In this document: positions 51,619 to 60,746 of the stretch, in pieces | How positions within the stretch are numbered: the first letter of the stretch is position 1 | Layout: each line of letters opens with the position of its first letter | Source: Lachnospiraceae bacterium | GTDB lineage: Bacteria > Bacillota > Clostridia > Lachnospirales > Lachnospiraceae | Length of the DNA: 64,000 nt | Assembly: GCA_004557975.1 (NCBI GenBank) | Contig: SFEV01000004.1 | Coordinates: forward strand, 1-64,000 | Direction: 5' to 3' | Position numbers and translations under genes: made by a program | Notes under the pieces: generated by a model | What the model was told of the DNA's origin: nothing | Databases searched by the model: none | The model's input: only the letters and a program-made list of their open reading frames with translations

Positions 51619-53565
51619 ATGGTACTGCGTGATTATCTGAATGAATTTGAGCTGGACTGGGCACAGGCTCCGGTGAGGTCAGAGCTGATTCCAGGAAAAC
51701 AATTAAGAGGTGCAAAGGTACTGCTGATTGGAGAACAGTCCCGTCTGCAGGAGGCGATTGCCTGGTCGTTTCTGGCATGGAATGACCGGATGAATGCAGG
51801 GATACAGGTGTCGGAAGCCTCCTGGAAGGGAGATTCTCTCGTATCCGGCAATAATGCCTTTGACCTGCAGGAGGCAGATTATGTGATTCTGACCGGCTAT
51901 TGCTGCCGTGAAATGGACCGGAATGCGGCGGAAGTGCTGGCATATATGAAGAAGTTTGAAAAGATGCTGAGAATAATAGGCGGATGGAACTGCAGACGAG
52001 TGCTTCTGCTCTCTGACGGGCGAGTGTACGGCAGGCTGCCCCATGCATTTGCGGCCTCCGAGTATGAGACGGGACAGACTGATACACAGTCGCCGGAATT
52101 TGAGGCGCAGTATTTTCTTCAGTCACTGGAAGGCATGTTCGTTTCACGTGGACGTGAGGCAGGTTTTGCGTATAATATTCTGCGCACCGGGCTGATTTAC
52201 GGACCGTGTATTCCGATGCTGGACCATCCTCTGGCTGTGCTTGCCGCAAAGACGGCCAGGGAGGAGGACACAAAGCTGACGCTTTCACCGGAGAGATCCT
52301 CCTATATCTGCATCCATGATCTGCTGACCGCAGTGCAGTTTGTGCTGACCGGATGTCCGGCCAACAAGATTTTCAATGCTTCCGGACCGGATGCGGGACA
52401 GTCCATCGGTGAGCTTGCGATGATTCTGTATCAGAATTTCCCGGAACAGTGCCGGATTCGTCTGAGCACCGCCGGGTGTCCGGAACCTGTGCATGAAGGG
52501 CAAACAGAAGAACAGAAAACAGAAGAGCAGAAAACAGAGAAAAAACGGACTGTGGACAGCCTGACCCGGCACGGCATTCTCCTGAATACGCAGCTTCTCT
52601 GTCATTACGGCTTTGAACCGAAAATATCAGTGGAGGACGGCCTGATTATTCTTGTAAAGTATCTGCAGAATACGGGTGAAGTCTTCATTTTTGACAATAC
52701 GTACCTTGGAAAACTGGAAAAGGTACAGCAGATACTGCTGGGATATCTGCTGGAGATTGACCGCATCTGCAAAAAGCACCATATCAAATATTTTCTTGCC
52801 GGCGGTACGCTGCTTGGAGCAATCCGCCATCACGGCTTTATTCCGTGGGATGATGATGCCGATGTTATGATGCTGCGCGAGGACTACGACAAGTTTCAGC
52901 AGGTGGCCAAGCAGGAGCTTCCGGACAATATTTTTGTGCAGCTTCCCACCACAGAGAAAGGCAATTACAATCCATTCACGAAGCTGCGAATCAACAATAC
53001 AATGTTTGCGACAGAATTTACAGGGCATTTTATGGAGATGCACAATGGAATTTTCTTTGATGTGCTCTCACATGACAGGACAGGGCAGCATGGATGGTCT
53101 CAGAAACTGCACCTGATGGTTACAATGCTGACGCGCTCTGTTGTATTTAACAAATGGGGAAATACTGATGTTAAGGGCGGAGGAAAGCATCCGATTATCT
53201 GCAAGATTGTCAGCAAGGCCAAATATCTCATTCCGATGCCCTTTGCAGTGTGGGCACAGAACCGTTCTCTGGAGTTTTTCAGGAACAGAAAGACAGAGTA
53301 TCTGTATGACGGTATGGGCCGCAATCTGAAACGGGGAGCTTTTCCGGCCAAATGGCTGGAAGAGGCTGTTTATGTGGATTTTGAAGGATATCAGTTCCCT
53401 GTGCCGAAAGAGTATGACAAATATCTGACGTATCTCTACGGTGATTATATGCAGATGATTCCGGTCAGCCAGAGGCGGACGAGCCACAGTATCGTGCTGA
53501 CAGACCTGGGAGAATATTCAGATTTTTATCTTATGGAAAGAAGGAACGGAAAATGCTTTCAGTAA
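51619..53565 (+). CDS. Fusion: SDR-like domain + LicD phosphotransferase
   Basis: 648 residues. Residues 1-~345 are a second degenerate SDR-like domain (KVLLIGEQSRLQEAIAWSFL, VLLLSDGRVYG, LRTGLIYGPCIPML). After a charged linker (EEQKTEEQKTEKKR) comes a LicD domain (~370-610) with the diagnostic KYFLAGGTLLGAIRHHGF and IPWDDDADVMM. LicD enzymes move phosphocholine or similar phosphoryl groups from CDP donors onto teichoic acid or capsule sugars. The gene overlaps the next by 13 nt, so it is in the polymer operon. Donor identity is unknown; CDP-choline genes (LicA/LicC) are not visible. Confidence 0.85.
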   Translation: MVLRDYLNEFELDWAQAPVRSELIPGKQLRGAKVLLIGEQSRLQEAIAWSFLAWNDRMNAGIQVSEASWKGDSLVSGNNAFDLQEADYVILTGYCCREMDRNAAEVLAYMKKFEKMLRIIGGWNCRRVLLLSDGRVYGRLPHAFAASEYETGQTDTQSPEFEAQYFLQSLEGMFVSRGREAGFAYNILRTGLIYGPCIPMLDHPLAVLAAKTAREEDTKLTLSPERSSYICIHDLLTAVQFVLTGCPANKIFNASGPDAGQSIGELAMILYQNFPEQCRIRLSTAGCPEPVHEGQTEEQKTEEQKTEKKRTVDSLTRHGILLNTQLLCHYGFEPKISVEDGLIILVKYLQNTGEVFIFDNTYLGKLEKVQQILLGYLLEIDRICKKHHIKYFLAGGTLLGAIRHHGFIPWDDDADVMMLREDYDKFQQVAKQELPDNIFVQLPTTEKGNYNPFTKLRINNTMFATEFTGHFMEMHNGIFFDVLSHDRTGQHGWSQKLHLMVTMLTRSVVFNKWGNTDVKGGGKHPIICKIVSKAKYLIPMPFAVWAQNRSLEFFRNRKTEYLYDGMGRNLKRGAFPAKWLEEAVYVDFEGYQFPVPKEYDKYLTYLYGDYMQMIPVSQRRTSHSIVLTDLGEYSDFYLMERRNGKCFQ

Positions 53566-54482
53566 TATTACCTGCATACAACGAAGAAAAGATGATACGG
53601 AAAGCATCGGATGTGATTGACCGCATTCTTTCATCAGAAGGAATTGCGTATGAGATTGTTTTTGTAAATGACGGGTCGAAGGACAGGACCTGGGAAGAAA
53701 TTGAACAGGCTGCACGGGAAAATTCCCATGTGACAGGGGTTCTGTTTTCAAGAAATTTCGGAAAAGAGGCTGCGATGCTTGCGGGGCTGGCATCTGCTTC
53801 AGGAGACTGCTGTGCCGTGATGGACTGTGATCTGCAGCATCCCCCGGAGACGCTTGTGGAGATGTACCGTCTGTGGGAACAGGGATACGAGGTCATCGAG
53901 GGCGTGAAGCGCACACGCGGAAAAGAAAGCGCAGTGCACAGGGCAAGCGCAGGAATATTTTACCGTATCATATCAAAGGCGGTGAAAATAGATATGTCGC
54001 GTGCATCCGATTTTAAGCTGCTTGACCGCAAAGCGGTGGATGCATTGCTTTCCATGCCGGAGCGGAATGTGTTTTTCCGGGCGCTGTCTTCGTGGATCGG
54101 ATTCCGCACAACTTCTGTGGAATTTGACGTGCAGGAACGCACAGAAGGAGAGTCGAAGTGGTCTACCTGGTCTCTTGTCCAGTATGCAGTAAAGAATATT
54201 GTTTCATTTTCGACGGTACCAATGCAGTGTGTGACTGTTGCAGGCGTTTTTGTGTTCCTACTTGCAGTCGTGCTCGGAATCCAGTCATTGGTGAAATATT
54301 TCAGCGGACACGCAGTGGAGGGCTTTACCACTGTTATTCTTCTGATCCTGATGATCGGAAGTATTATCATGATCAGCCTGGGAATCATCGGATACTATAT
54401 TGCAAAAATTTATGAAGAAGTAAAGGGACGTCCCAGGTATCTGATTTCGAAAAAAATTGGCGGAACCACCATGAAACGATAA
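53553..54482 (+). CDS. GT2 glycosyltransferase with two C-terminal membrane helices (GtrB/DPM-type)
   Basis: 309 residues, overlapping the previous gene by 13 nt. Catalytic domain 1-~215: SVILPAYNEEKMI, FVNDGSKDRTWEEIE (DGS), AVMDCDLQHPPE (DxD), ASDFKLLDRKAVDAL and the ESKWST QXXRW-like position. Two membrane helices (~228-250 and ~265-290) follow, as in GtrB and dolichol-phosphate mannosyltransferase-like enzymes that load a sugar onto undecaprenyl phosphate. In context this supplies a lipid-linked sugar for external modification of the polymer. Confidence 0.92.
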   Translation: MLSVILPAYNEEKMIRKASDVIDRILSSEGIAYEIVFVNDGSKDRTWEEIEQAARENSHVTGVLFSRNFGKEAAMLAGLASASGDCCAVMDCDLQHPPETLVEMYRLWEQGYEVIEGVKRTRGKESAVHRASAGIFYRIISKAVKIDMSRASDFKLLDRKAVDALLSMPERNVFFRALSSWIGFRTTSVEFDVQERTEGESKWSTWSLVQYAVKNIVSFSTVPMQCVTVAGVFVFLLAVVLGIQSLVKYFSGHAVEGFTTVILLILMIGSIIMISLGIIGYYIAKIYEEVKGRPRYLISKKIGGTTMKR

Positions 54483-54507
54483 GGGGCGGTCCCGAAGAGA
54501 AGGAACT

Positions 54508-54541
54508 GAAAGCTGTGCAGGAGAAAGCGCAGCTTTCTTTA
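54508..54541. terminator. Bidirectional terminator at the end of the polymer cluster
   Basis: GAAAGCTGTGC (54508-54518) pairs with GCGCAGCTTTC (54527-54537, one G-U), followed by TTTAT. It lies between convergent genes. Confidence 0.7.
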
Positions 54542-55198
54542 TACGTTGGAACCCGGTTTTGGATCTGCCGGATCCTTGCCGAATTTCAGTGGACTCGGCT
54601 CATCATCTTCATAGTCAAAAACAAAGCGTTCATATGCGTTGATGACCTGGGTATTGCGATATTTGTCGTATCGTTTGTGACTGCGGCCATAAGACATGTG
54701 GACGTGTCCGTGCAGAAAATACCGCGGATTATATTTCTCAATCAGATCGATAAATGCCTTGAACCCCTGATGAGGCAGGTCACGGCCGTCATTAAGCTGG
54801 TATGCGGGGGCGTGTGTGACAAGAATATCAAAGCCTCTCCGATACAGAAGCTGAAACCACAGCTTTTTAATTCTTTTTCGCATCTCCTGCTCTGTGTACT
54901 GGTAATCTCCCGGACGGTACCGCATGGAACCGCCCAGGCCGAGAATCCGGATTCCGTTGTACACAAAGATCTGATCGTCAATACAGGTACAGCCTTCAGG
55001 CGGTACCTGATCGTACTTCGTATCGTGGTTTCCGTGTACATAAATGACAGGAGCCGAGGTAAAGGTCGTCAGAAAGGAAAGGTAGTGCGGGTGCAGATCC
55101 CCGCACGATATGATCAGGTCAATCCCTTCCAGCTTGCTTTTCTCAAAATGATCCCATAAATATGAAGATTCTTCGTCTGCAATTACCAAGATCCGCAT
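54539..55198 (-). CDS. Metallophosphoesterase (calcineurin-like)
   Basis: 219 residues from ATG 55198 (MRILVIADE). The alternative ATG 55237 overlaps the upstream stop as TAATG but leaves a non-conserved extension. Motifs: ILVIADEES (D-x-D/H position altered to ADE), ISCGDLHPHYL (GD), VHGNHDTKYD (GNHD), VTHAPAYQ and LHGHVHMSYG (GHxH). A two-metal phosphohydrolase; the first motif lacks the usual DxH, which might alter metal binding. It is 38 bp behind the BMP-type gene, likely co-transcribed. Substrate unknown. Confidence 0.85.
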   Translation of the reverse strand: MRILVIADEESSYLWDHFEKSKLEGIDLIISCGDLHPHYLSFLTTFTSAPVIYVHGNHDTKYDQVPPEGCTCIDDQIFVYNGIRILGLGGSMRYRPGDYQYTEQEMRKRIKKLWFQLLYRRGFDILVTHAPAYQLNDGRDLPHQGFKAFIDLIEKYNPRYFLHGHVHMSYGRSHKRYDKYRNTQVINAYERFVFDYEDDEPSPLKFGKDPADPKPGSNV

Positions 55199-55236
55199 GT
55201 GTGCAGTGTTCCTCTCTTTAGTGTTTCTGTGAAGCA

Positions 55237-57144
55237 TTAATTATCCATATTCTGAAGGCCCTGCTGGGACAGAACCGGCAATGCCGAATCAGTCAGCTCT
55301 GTGATATCAGGAATAGTGCCGATGACATTTTCGGCCAGCCAGTCCATCCGGACAATTTCCTCAGGGGAGAGAATATTGTGGTCATGGCTTCCCTCCACAA
55401 TACCGGTCTGCGAATACAGAGTTCCTGAGAACGGATTGAATTCACCGCTGCGGATCGTATTCTTGAGCAGATCGATCAGACGCTTTGTGCCGACCGGAAG
55501 GTTCTGCGAGCAGATAACGTCAACGACATCGGAGGACATGCCCCACCAGTAATTGATGGCTTTGTTTTCTGTGTCATCATATTTCCATGTTCCGTCCATG
55601 ATGGTACGGATCAGTTTTTCGTAGAATTTACCCCAGTGGCACAGCGGCATCGCGAGATTACGGATATGGTCATTTTCCACATGATAAATACCGAAGAAAC
55701 GGGAGGCTTCTTCAGGGATTACCATATCTTTTCCGGAAACACAGGACGGACTGACATTCCGTATACATTCGTTGATATCGATATTCTTTTTTGTTGACCA
55801 CTCCAGATACACTTTTGCCCGGGGATTAATCATCTTTGCACCCAGCGCAAATGCATTGATATTCGCTATATTGCCGAACAGAGGATAGTCTGCAATATAA
55901 AACAGGCGGTCATTTTCTGCCATGGCACCGGCGATTGCACCCATCAGGAACTTCGCCTCATGCATTCTCGTGTAATAAGTACGGATGTACCGGTGCGAAG
56001 TATTCAGGGAACAGTTCATAATGCGTATATCCGGGTTGGCGATGGCAGCCTTTACACTGGAAGGAGCAAAGGTCGGCGTGGTCGTGAAAATCAGATTGCA
56101 GCCATCCTCAATGGCTTTTTCGATATAGAAGTCAATTGTGTCAACAGTGACATTATCATAATAAAAGGTAGTGACCTCATCCGGGAATGTCTGCTCCAGA
56201 TGCTGACGGCCAAGCTCATGTGCATACGTCCATGCGGAGGTACCGGGTGTCTTTTCGTAAATAAAAGCAATCTTGAGGCGGGGACGTCCGGAGGGAAGAA
56301 GTCTGGTAAGCAGAGACTTCTTCTCTGTCGTCGGATCCATTTTCAGTTCCACTGTTTTGTGTTCCTCCAGAAGCCTGAACTCTTCCCAGGATTTGGCGAT
56401 CAGAGTCTTCATGGTCTCTGTAGTCTCATTATCGATAGCGTCGTATCCGTACAGAGTGATAAAAGCAAGAAAAGCATCTCCGGGAGTGATGGAGAGTTTA
56501 TTTCCGCCGCTGGCATTATAGGCTGCGGTGAAGCGTGTATATACGGAGCTGAAATTCAGCTGTTCGTCATCCGTCCACATTTCATCCGGCTGCTTGCCGA
56601 CGGCTTTCTGGAGCTTTGCAAAGCTTCCTTCCTTCGAGAACCAGATGTAATTGATTTTGGACAGACGGTAAAAATCCATGAATTCAAAATATATTTTGTT
56701 TTCTTTTTCATCGGTGCGTTTCGGAATCAGACGTGTCACGTATCCCGGAATGGAGATTGCCTCAAAATATTTCATGACGCTGACACGCTTGTTGCCTTCT
56801 TCAACATAAAATTTATTCATATATTCCACTGCTTTGATCGGTTCACGAATTCCTTCGTTTTCGTGTGCAGTGCTCAGATTGGACCATTTAATTGCAAATT
56901 CTGATGATTCATTGAGAATGGGCATAAAATTGCCGGCGAAGGCGTTGCTTCGTCCGTCATATCGCGTTCCCACAATCTGATCAATAGGGATCTGCACCAG
57001 CCCGAGAGAAGTCATGGCCAGTGCTTCACTGGACGGGAGAATATCATCCAGAACCTGAAGTGTAGGTTTCTGGCCGCGGAGCATTCTGATCTGATAGTCT
57101 TTTTTTCCTGATTTATACGCTTTCTGGTAATCTTCCATTGACAT
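55237..57144 (-). CDS. ParB-like domain + BMP-type ligand-binding protein, cytosolic
   Basis: 635 residues from ATG 57144 (GGAGG 10 nt upstream; ATG 57153 lies only 2 nt from that site). Residues ~45-160 resemble a ParB/sulfiredoxin-type fold (VQIPIDQIVG, then PIKAVEYMNKFYVEEGNKRVS), ~160-280 is unassigned, and ~285-600 is a BMP/PnrA-type periplasmic-binding-protein domain (RLKIAFIYEKTPGTSAWTYAHELG, LIFTTTPTFAPS, GSHDHNILSPEEIVRMDW). BMP domains bind nucleosides when exported, but this protein has no signal peptide and probably senses ligand in the cytosol. Confidence 0.82.
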   Translation of the reverse strand: MSMEDYQKAYKSGKKDYQIRMLRGQKPTLQVLDDILPSSEALAMTSLGLVQIPIDQIVGTRYDGRSNAFAGNFMPILNESSEFAIKWSNLSTAHENEGIREPIKAVEYMNKFYVEEGNKRVSVMKYFEAISIPGYVTRLIPKRTDEKENKIYFEFMDFYRLSKINYIWFSKEGSFAKLQKAVGKQPDEMWTDDEQLNFSSVYTRFTAAYNASGGNKLSITPGDAFLAFITLYGYDAIDNETTETMKTLIAKSWEEFRLLEEHKTVELKMDPTTEKKSLLTRLLPSGRPRLKIAFIYEKTPGTSAWTYAHELGRQHLEQTFPDEVTTFYYDNVTVDTIDFYIEKAIEDGCNLIFTTTPTFAPSSVKAAIANPDIRIMNCSLNTSHRYIRTYYTRMHEAKFLMGAIAGAMAENDRLFYIADYPLFGNIANINAFALGAKMINPRAKVYLEWSTKKNIDINECIRNVSPSCVSGKDMVIPEEASRFFGIYHVENDHIRNLAMPLCHWGKFYEKLIRTIMDGTWKYDDTENKAINYWWGMSSDVVDVICSQNLPVGTKRLIDLLKNTIRSGEFNPFSGTLYSQTGIVEGSHDHNILSPEEIVRMDWLAENVIGTIPDITELTDSALPVLSQQGLQNMDN

Positions 57145-57303
57145 AAGAAACATTCCTCCCTGTTTTCAGAAAACATAATATCTTAATCTACTGTAGTCAC
57201 TGCTTATTATAAAGTGCGTTGGAACAGAAATCAAGCATCCGGTATTTCTTTTCCGAATATACTGAAAAAGAGATACCAAATGCAATATTTGTGGGAGATG
57301 TGC

Positions 57304-57975
57304 ATGAATTATATCTGGGCGGCGATGATACTCATTGGTATTATTTACGGAACATTAACCGGACAGGTGGAGCCTGTTTCAGAAGCACTGCTTGATTCAG
57401 CCAGGGAGGCAGTGACACTGTGCACTACGATGCTGGGGGTTATGGGATTGTGGATGGGACTGATGCAGATTGCGGAGGATGCAGGTCTGGTTCATATGAT
57501 TTCGCAGAAAATTCAGCCGTTGATCCGTTTCCTGTTTCCGGATATCCCGGATGGTCATCCGGCGAATAAGCATATTACAATGAATTGTGTGGCAAATTTC
57601 CTTGGATTGGGATGGGCGGCCACACCGGCGGGATTACGTGCTATGATGAGCCTGGAGGAGCTTGAGGAAGAACGGCGGAACGAACCGGGAGAGATGGTGG
57701 TGTATCAGAAAGGAATTAAAAACAGCGGACAGAAGCAGAGGCAGGTCCGTGTGATGTCAAAGGGTGTGGCCAGCAATGAGATGTGTACGTTTCTGATACT
57801 GAATATTTCTTCGCTGCAGCTGATCCCGGTGAATGTGATTGCTTACCGGGCACAGTATGGAAGTGTGAATCCCACAGCCATCGTTGGCCCGGGGATTGCG
57901 GCGACGGCAGTGAGTACGGCGGTGGCGGTGGTGTTTTGCAGGGTGATGGATCGGAAATCCAGGAGATTGAAATAA
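57304..57975 (+). CDS. spmA: SpmA-like nucleoside recognition-domain protein
   Basis: 223 residues from ATG 57304 (GGGAG 6 nt before). Membrane protein of the SpmA type: MNYIWAAMILIGIIYG, CTTMLGVMGLWMGLMQIAEDAGL (residues ~38-60, gate domain), NCVANFLGLGWAATPAG, and SNEMCTFLILNISSLQLIPVNVIAYRA. SpmA and SpmB act together in spore core dehydration. The usual partner spmB is not next to it: the next gene is an M3 peptidase. The insert MMSLEELEEERRNEPGEMVV in the middle loop is family-typical. Confidence 0.88.
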   Translation: MNYIWAAMILIGIIYGTLTGQVEPVSEALLDSAREAVTLCTTMLGVMGLWMGLMQIAEDAGLVHMISQKIQPLIRFLFPDIPDGHPANKHITMNCVANFLGLGWAATPAGLRAMMSLEELEEERRNEPGEMVVYQKGIKNSGQKQRQVRVMSKGVASNEMCTFLILNISSLQLIPVNVIAYRAQYGSVNPTAIVGPGIAATAVSTAVAVVFCRVMDRKSRRLK

Positions 57976-58103
57976 TAATTGAAATAATCAGACCATCCCG
58001 CCTTGTGAATTCCCTGGCAGTGTGGTACCATAAATTTCAGCAGCAGTCCTAAACAGAGGCAGCCAAAACAGCAGTCTGAAGCGGGTGCGGTTCTGAATCG
58101 TGG

Positions 58104-58109
58104 TATACT
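58104..58109 (+). promoter_or_regulatory. Extended -10 element upstream of the M3 peptidase gene
   Basis: TATACT (58104-58109) directly preceded by TGG; no good -35. The TGGTATACTG string is shared with the rhomboid (2415) and murA (26976) promoters, apart from the last base context. Confidence 0.45.
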
Positions 58110-58166
58110 GCAATCTGCCTGCCTGGCTGCCGGGTATGCAATAAAACAGACATGAAGGAGAATTTA

Positions 58167-59873
58167 ATGATGAAGTTTTCACAGATGGATTACGAACGGC
58201 CTGATCTTGAGGCACTGAAGGCTCAGCTGACAGAGCTGATTGAGCGTCTGAAAGGGGCTGAAGATTATGAGACGGCGAAAAAAACATTCCTGGATGAAGA
58301 GGTTCTGGAGAAGCATATCATGACACTCCAGACGCTGGTGGAGATTCGCCACACCATTGACACGAGGGACGCTTTTTATGATGAGGAAGAAGAGTTCTGG
58401 AATGAGGCCGCCCCTGTTCTGGAACAGTACAGTCAGGCGTGGAGCAGTGTCATGCTGGAGAGCCGGTTCCGCCCGGATTTTGAGGCAGAGTATGGAAATC
58501 TGATGTTCCTCAATGCAGAGATTGCACGGAAAACATTTTCGCCGGAGATCATACCGGATCTTCAGAAGGAGAATGAACTGAAGACTGCATATGAAAAGCT
58601 GATTGCGTCTGCCCAGATTCCTTTTGAGGGAAATACGTATACGCTTTCCCAGCTTTCACCGTTTAAGAACGATGCGGATGACGCCAGAAGGCTGGCTGCC
58701 TGGAAGGCAGAGGGACAGTGGTATAAGGACAATCAGGAAAAGCTGGATGACCTGTATGACCAGCTTGTTCATGTGCGTGATGCCATGGGCAGAAAGCTCG
58801 GCTATGATGGCTATACGGAGCTTGGATATTACAGGATGCAGCGCAACTGTTATACGAAGGAGGATATCGAGAAATTCCGTTCTGCGGTTGTGAAGTATCT
58901 GGTTCCTGTGGCGGATGAGATTTACAGAGAGCAGGCAAAGCGTCTCGGAAAATCCTACCCCATGAGCTTTGCGGACAATGCACTGGAGTTCCGCTCCGGC
59001 AATCCGAAGCCCTGCGGTACACCGGATGAGATTCTGGAGCAGGGAAGAAAATTTTATGAAGAGCTCTCGCCTGAGACGGGTGAGTTTTTCAATATGATGC
59101 TGAACAATGAGCTGATGGATGTGCTTTCCACCAAAGGCAAGGCAGGGGGCGGCTACTGTACAAGCATTCCGGATTATGAGGTGCCGTTTATTTTTGCAAA
59201 TTTCAACGGTACACAGCATGATGTGGAAGTGGTCACCCACGAAGCAGGACATGCATTTGCCGCGTGGATGAACCGCACACGTGTACCGCTTGCATACGTC
59301 TGGCCGGGAATGGAGGCATGTGAGGTGCACTCCATGTCCATGGAATTTTTCGCATGGCCCTGGGCGGAAGGCTTCTTTGGGGAGGACACGCGGAAGTTTT
59401 ATTACAGTCATCTGTCCGGTGCTCTGACCTTTATTCCGTATGGAACGATGGTGGATCATTTCCAGCATATCGTCTATGAAAAACCGGATATGACACCGAA
59501 GGAGCGTCACGGTGTCTGGAAAGAACTGCTGGGCATCTATATGCCGTGGATGAAGCTGGACGGAGAGATCCCGTTCTACAGCGAGGGAGAGGGATGGCAG
59601 AGACAGCAGCACATTTATGCCAGCCCGTTCTACTATATTGACTACTGCCTGGCCCAGACAGTGGCGCTTCAGCTCTGGACGAAGCTGCAGAAGGATCGGA
59701 GAGATGCGTGGGAGCACTATATGGCATACACAAAGCAGGGCGGAAGCCGTGTGTTCACGGAGCTGCTGGAGCATGCAGGACTGGAGAGTCCGTTTGGGGA
59801 AGCGTGTCTCAGAGAAGTGTGCGAGACCGCAAAGCAGTGGCTGGAAGCCTTTGATCTGAAAGGGATCTGTTAA
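58167..59873 (+). CDS. M3-family oligoendopeptidase
   Basis: 568 residues from ATG 58167, placed by AAGGAG 6 nt upstream. Cytosolic zinc peptidase that cuts short peptides. The thermolysin-like site is VVTHEAGHAFAAW (HExxH) near residue 355 and the third ligand Glu lies in EVHSMSMEFFAW about 25 residues later. GGYCTSIPDYEVPFIFANFNG and the C-terminal YIDYCLAQTVALQLW are family features. Length is typical of the PepF group. Together with pepT and the peptide ABC genes it fits a peptide-use theme. Its stop is 2 nt from the next start. Confidence 0.93.
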   Translation: MMKFSQMDYERPDLEALKAQLTELIERLKGAEDYETAKKTFLDEEVLEKHIMTLQTLVEIRHTIDTRDAFYDEEEEFWNEAAPVLEQYSQAWSSVMLESRFRPDFEAEYGNLMFLNAEIARKTFSPEIIPDLQKENELKTAYEKLIASAQIPFEGNTYTLSQLSPFKNDADDARRLAAWKAEGQWYKDNQEKLDDLYDQLVHVRDAMGRKLGYDGYTELGYYRMQRNCYTKEDIEKFRSAVVKYLVPVADEIYREQAKRLGKSYPMSFADNALEFRSGNPKPCGTPDEILEQGRKFYEELSPETGEFFNMMLNNELMDVLSTKGKAGGGYCTSIPDYEVPFIFANFNGTQHDVEVVTHEAGHAFAAWMNRTRVPLAYVWPGMEACEVHSMSMEFFAWPWAEGFFGEDTRKFYYSHLSGALTFIPYGTMVDHFQHIVYEKPDMTPKERHGVWKELLGIYMPWMKLDGEIPFYSEGEGWQRQQHIYASPFYYIDYCLAQTVALQLWTKLQKDRRDAWEHYMAYTKQGGSRVFTELLEHAGLESPFGEACLREVCETAKQWLEAFDLKGIC

Positions 59874-59875
59874 GA

Positions 59876-60529
59876 ATGGCAGAGAAAAATAACAGGAAAA
59901 AGCGCAGAGCTTACCTCGACTCTTTTCAGAAAAATGAAAAGGGGAATTATGAGTATCACGGTGATCTGTATTTCTGGGCCGGGATGAAACGTCCGGCCCG
60001 CAGCGGCAGGCAGTCACAGGATGAGCATCCTTTGCGTGGCGGAAAGCCGGTATATGAAGAGCGGTCTCTGGGCCGGGAGCTGACGCTGCTCTGGGGGCTG
60101 TGTGCGGGAATGCTGTGTGCCCTGATCGCGGCAGGATGTGTGGAAGCGCCGGGAGTGATGAACTGTGCCTACGTGCTGATTCCCTATACGGTGAATCTGG
60201 TGGCGGGAATCAGCGTCTGCTGGGGACTGTGCCGTCTCACGGCAGGAGGAAATCCTCTGCGCGCCTATATCTGTGAAGCCAGTGTAATGCAGATACCGGG
60301 CCGGGCTGTGTGTACCGCCATCGGTGCCGGAGCAGCCGCTGCCGGAGAGCTGATCTGGGTTTTCAGAAACGGCATGGAAGGAAAAACGGTCGGATGTATA
60401 CTGTTTTTTCTACTGGAGGGAGCAGTGTTTGCTGCAGCGCTTGTGATGCGATATCGGGTAAAGCAGATGAACTGGGAGAAGAAGAGCACCGAAGTGCGCA
60501 GCAGTCAGAAGAGAAAATCTGCCGTATGA
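59876..60529 (+). CDS. Four-helix membrane protein, unknown function
   Basis: 217 residues, start 2 nt after the peptidase stop, implying translational coupling. An N-terminal polar part (KRRAYLDSFQKNEKGNYEYHGDLYFW, ~11-36, given as short pieces: FQKNEKGNYEYHGDLYFW) is followed by four membrane segments (~68-88, ~95-120, ~145-160, ~172-192) and a basic tail. I recognise no catalytic motif. Similar small membrane proteins follow M3 peptidase genes in some Firmicutes, but I cannot confirm that here. Confidence 0.6.
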   Translation: MAEKNNRKKRRAYLDSFQKNEKGNYEYHGDLYFWAGMKRPARSGRQSQDEHPLRGGKPVYEERSLGRELTLLWGLCAGMLCALIAAGCVEAPGVMNCAYVLIPYTVNLVAGISVCWGLCRLTAGGNPLRAYICEASVMQIPGRAVCTAIGAGAAAAGELIWVFRNGMEGKTVGCILFFLLEGAVFAAALVMRYRVKQMNWEKKSTEVRSSQKRKSAV

Positions 60530-60647
60530 TACAGCAGCAGAGAGGCTGCAGCTATGGATTATTGTGCAGAATCTGGAAATAAACGGCTGTTTTCAGCTTT
60601 CATACAAGAAAAATGCTGGAAAACAGCCGGAAAAGCGGAAAGCCAAA

Positions 60648-60676
60648 TTGACAAAAATGCATAAGGCTTATATAAT
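60648..60676 (+). promoter_or_regulatory. Perfect consensus promoter of the peptide ABC operon
   Basis: TTGACA (60648-60653), 17-bp spacer, TATAAT (60671-60676): an exact match to the sigma-A consensus. The gap 60530-60836 otherwise holds a stem GGCTGTTTTCAGC/GCTGGAAAACAGCC (about 60582-60625) and the leader hairpins listed next. Confidence 0.92.
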
Positions 60677-60746
60677 GGTGGTACATATTTTGAGCCGGAA
60701 ACTCACATACAATTACGGGAGATGTGGGAAACAGAAATTGAATGCG

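Noticed and set aside
55237..57153. BMP protein as a secreted lipoprotein
   Set aside because: The N-terminus is polar with no hydrophobic core or lipobox in any plausible start.
58656..60017. 453-codon minus-strand frame opposite the M3 peptidase
   Set aside because: Shadow of a gene with an intact HExxH site; crosses two plus-strand genes.
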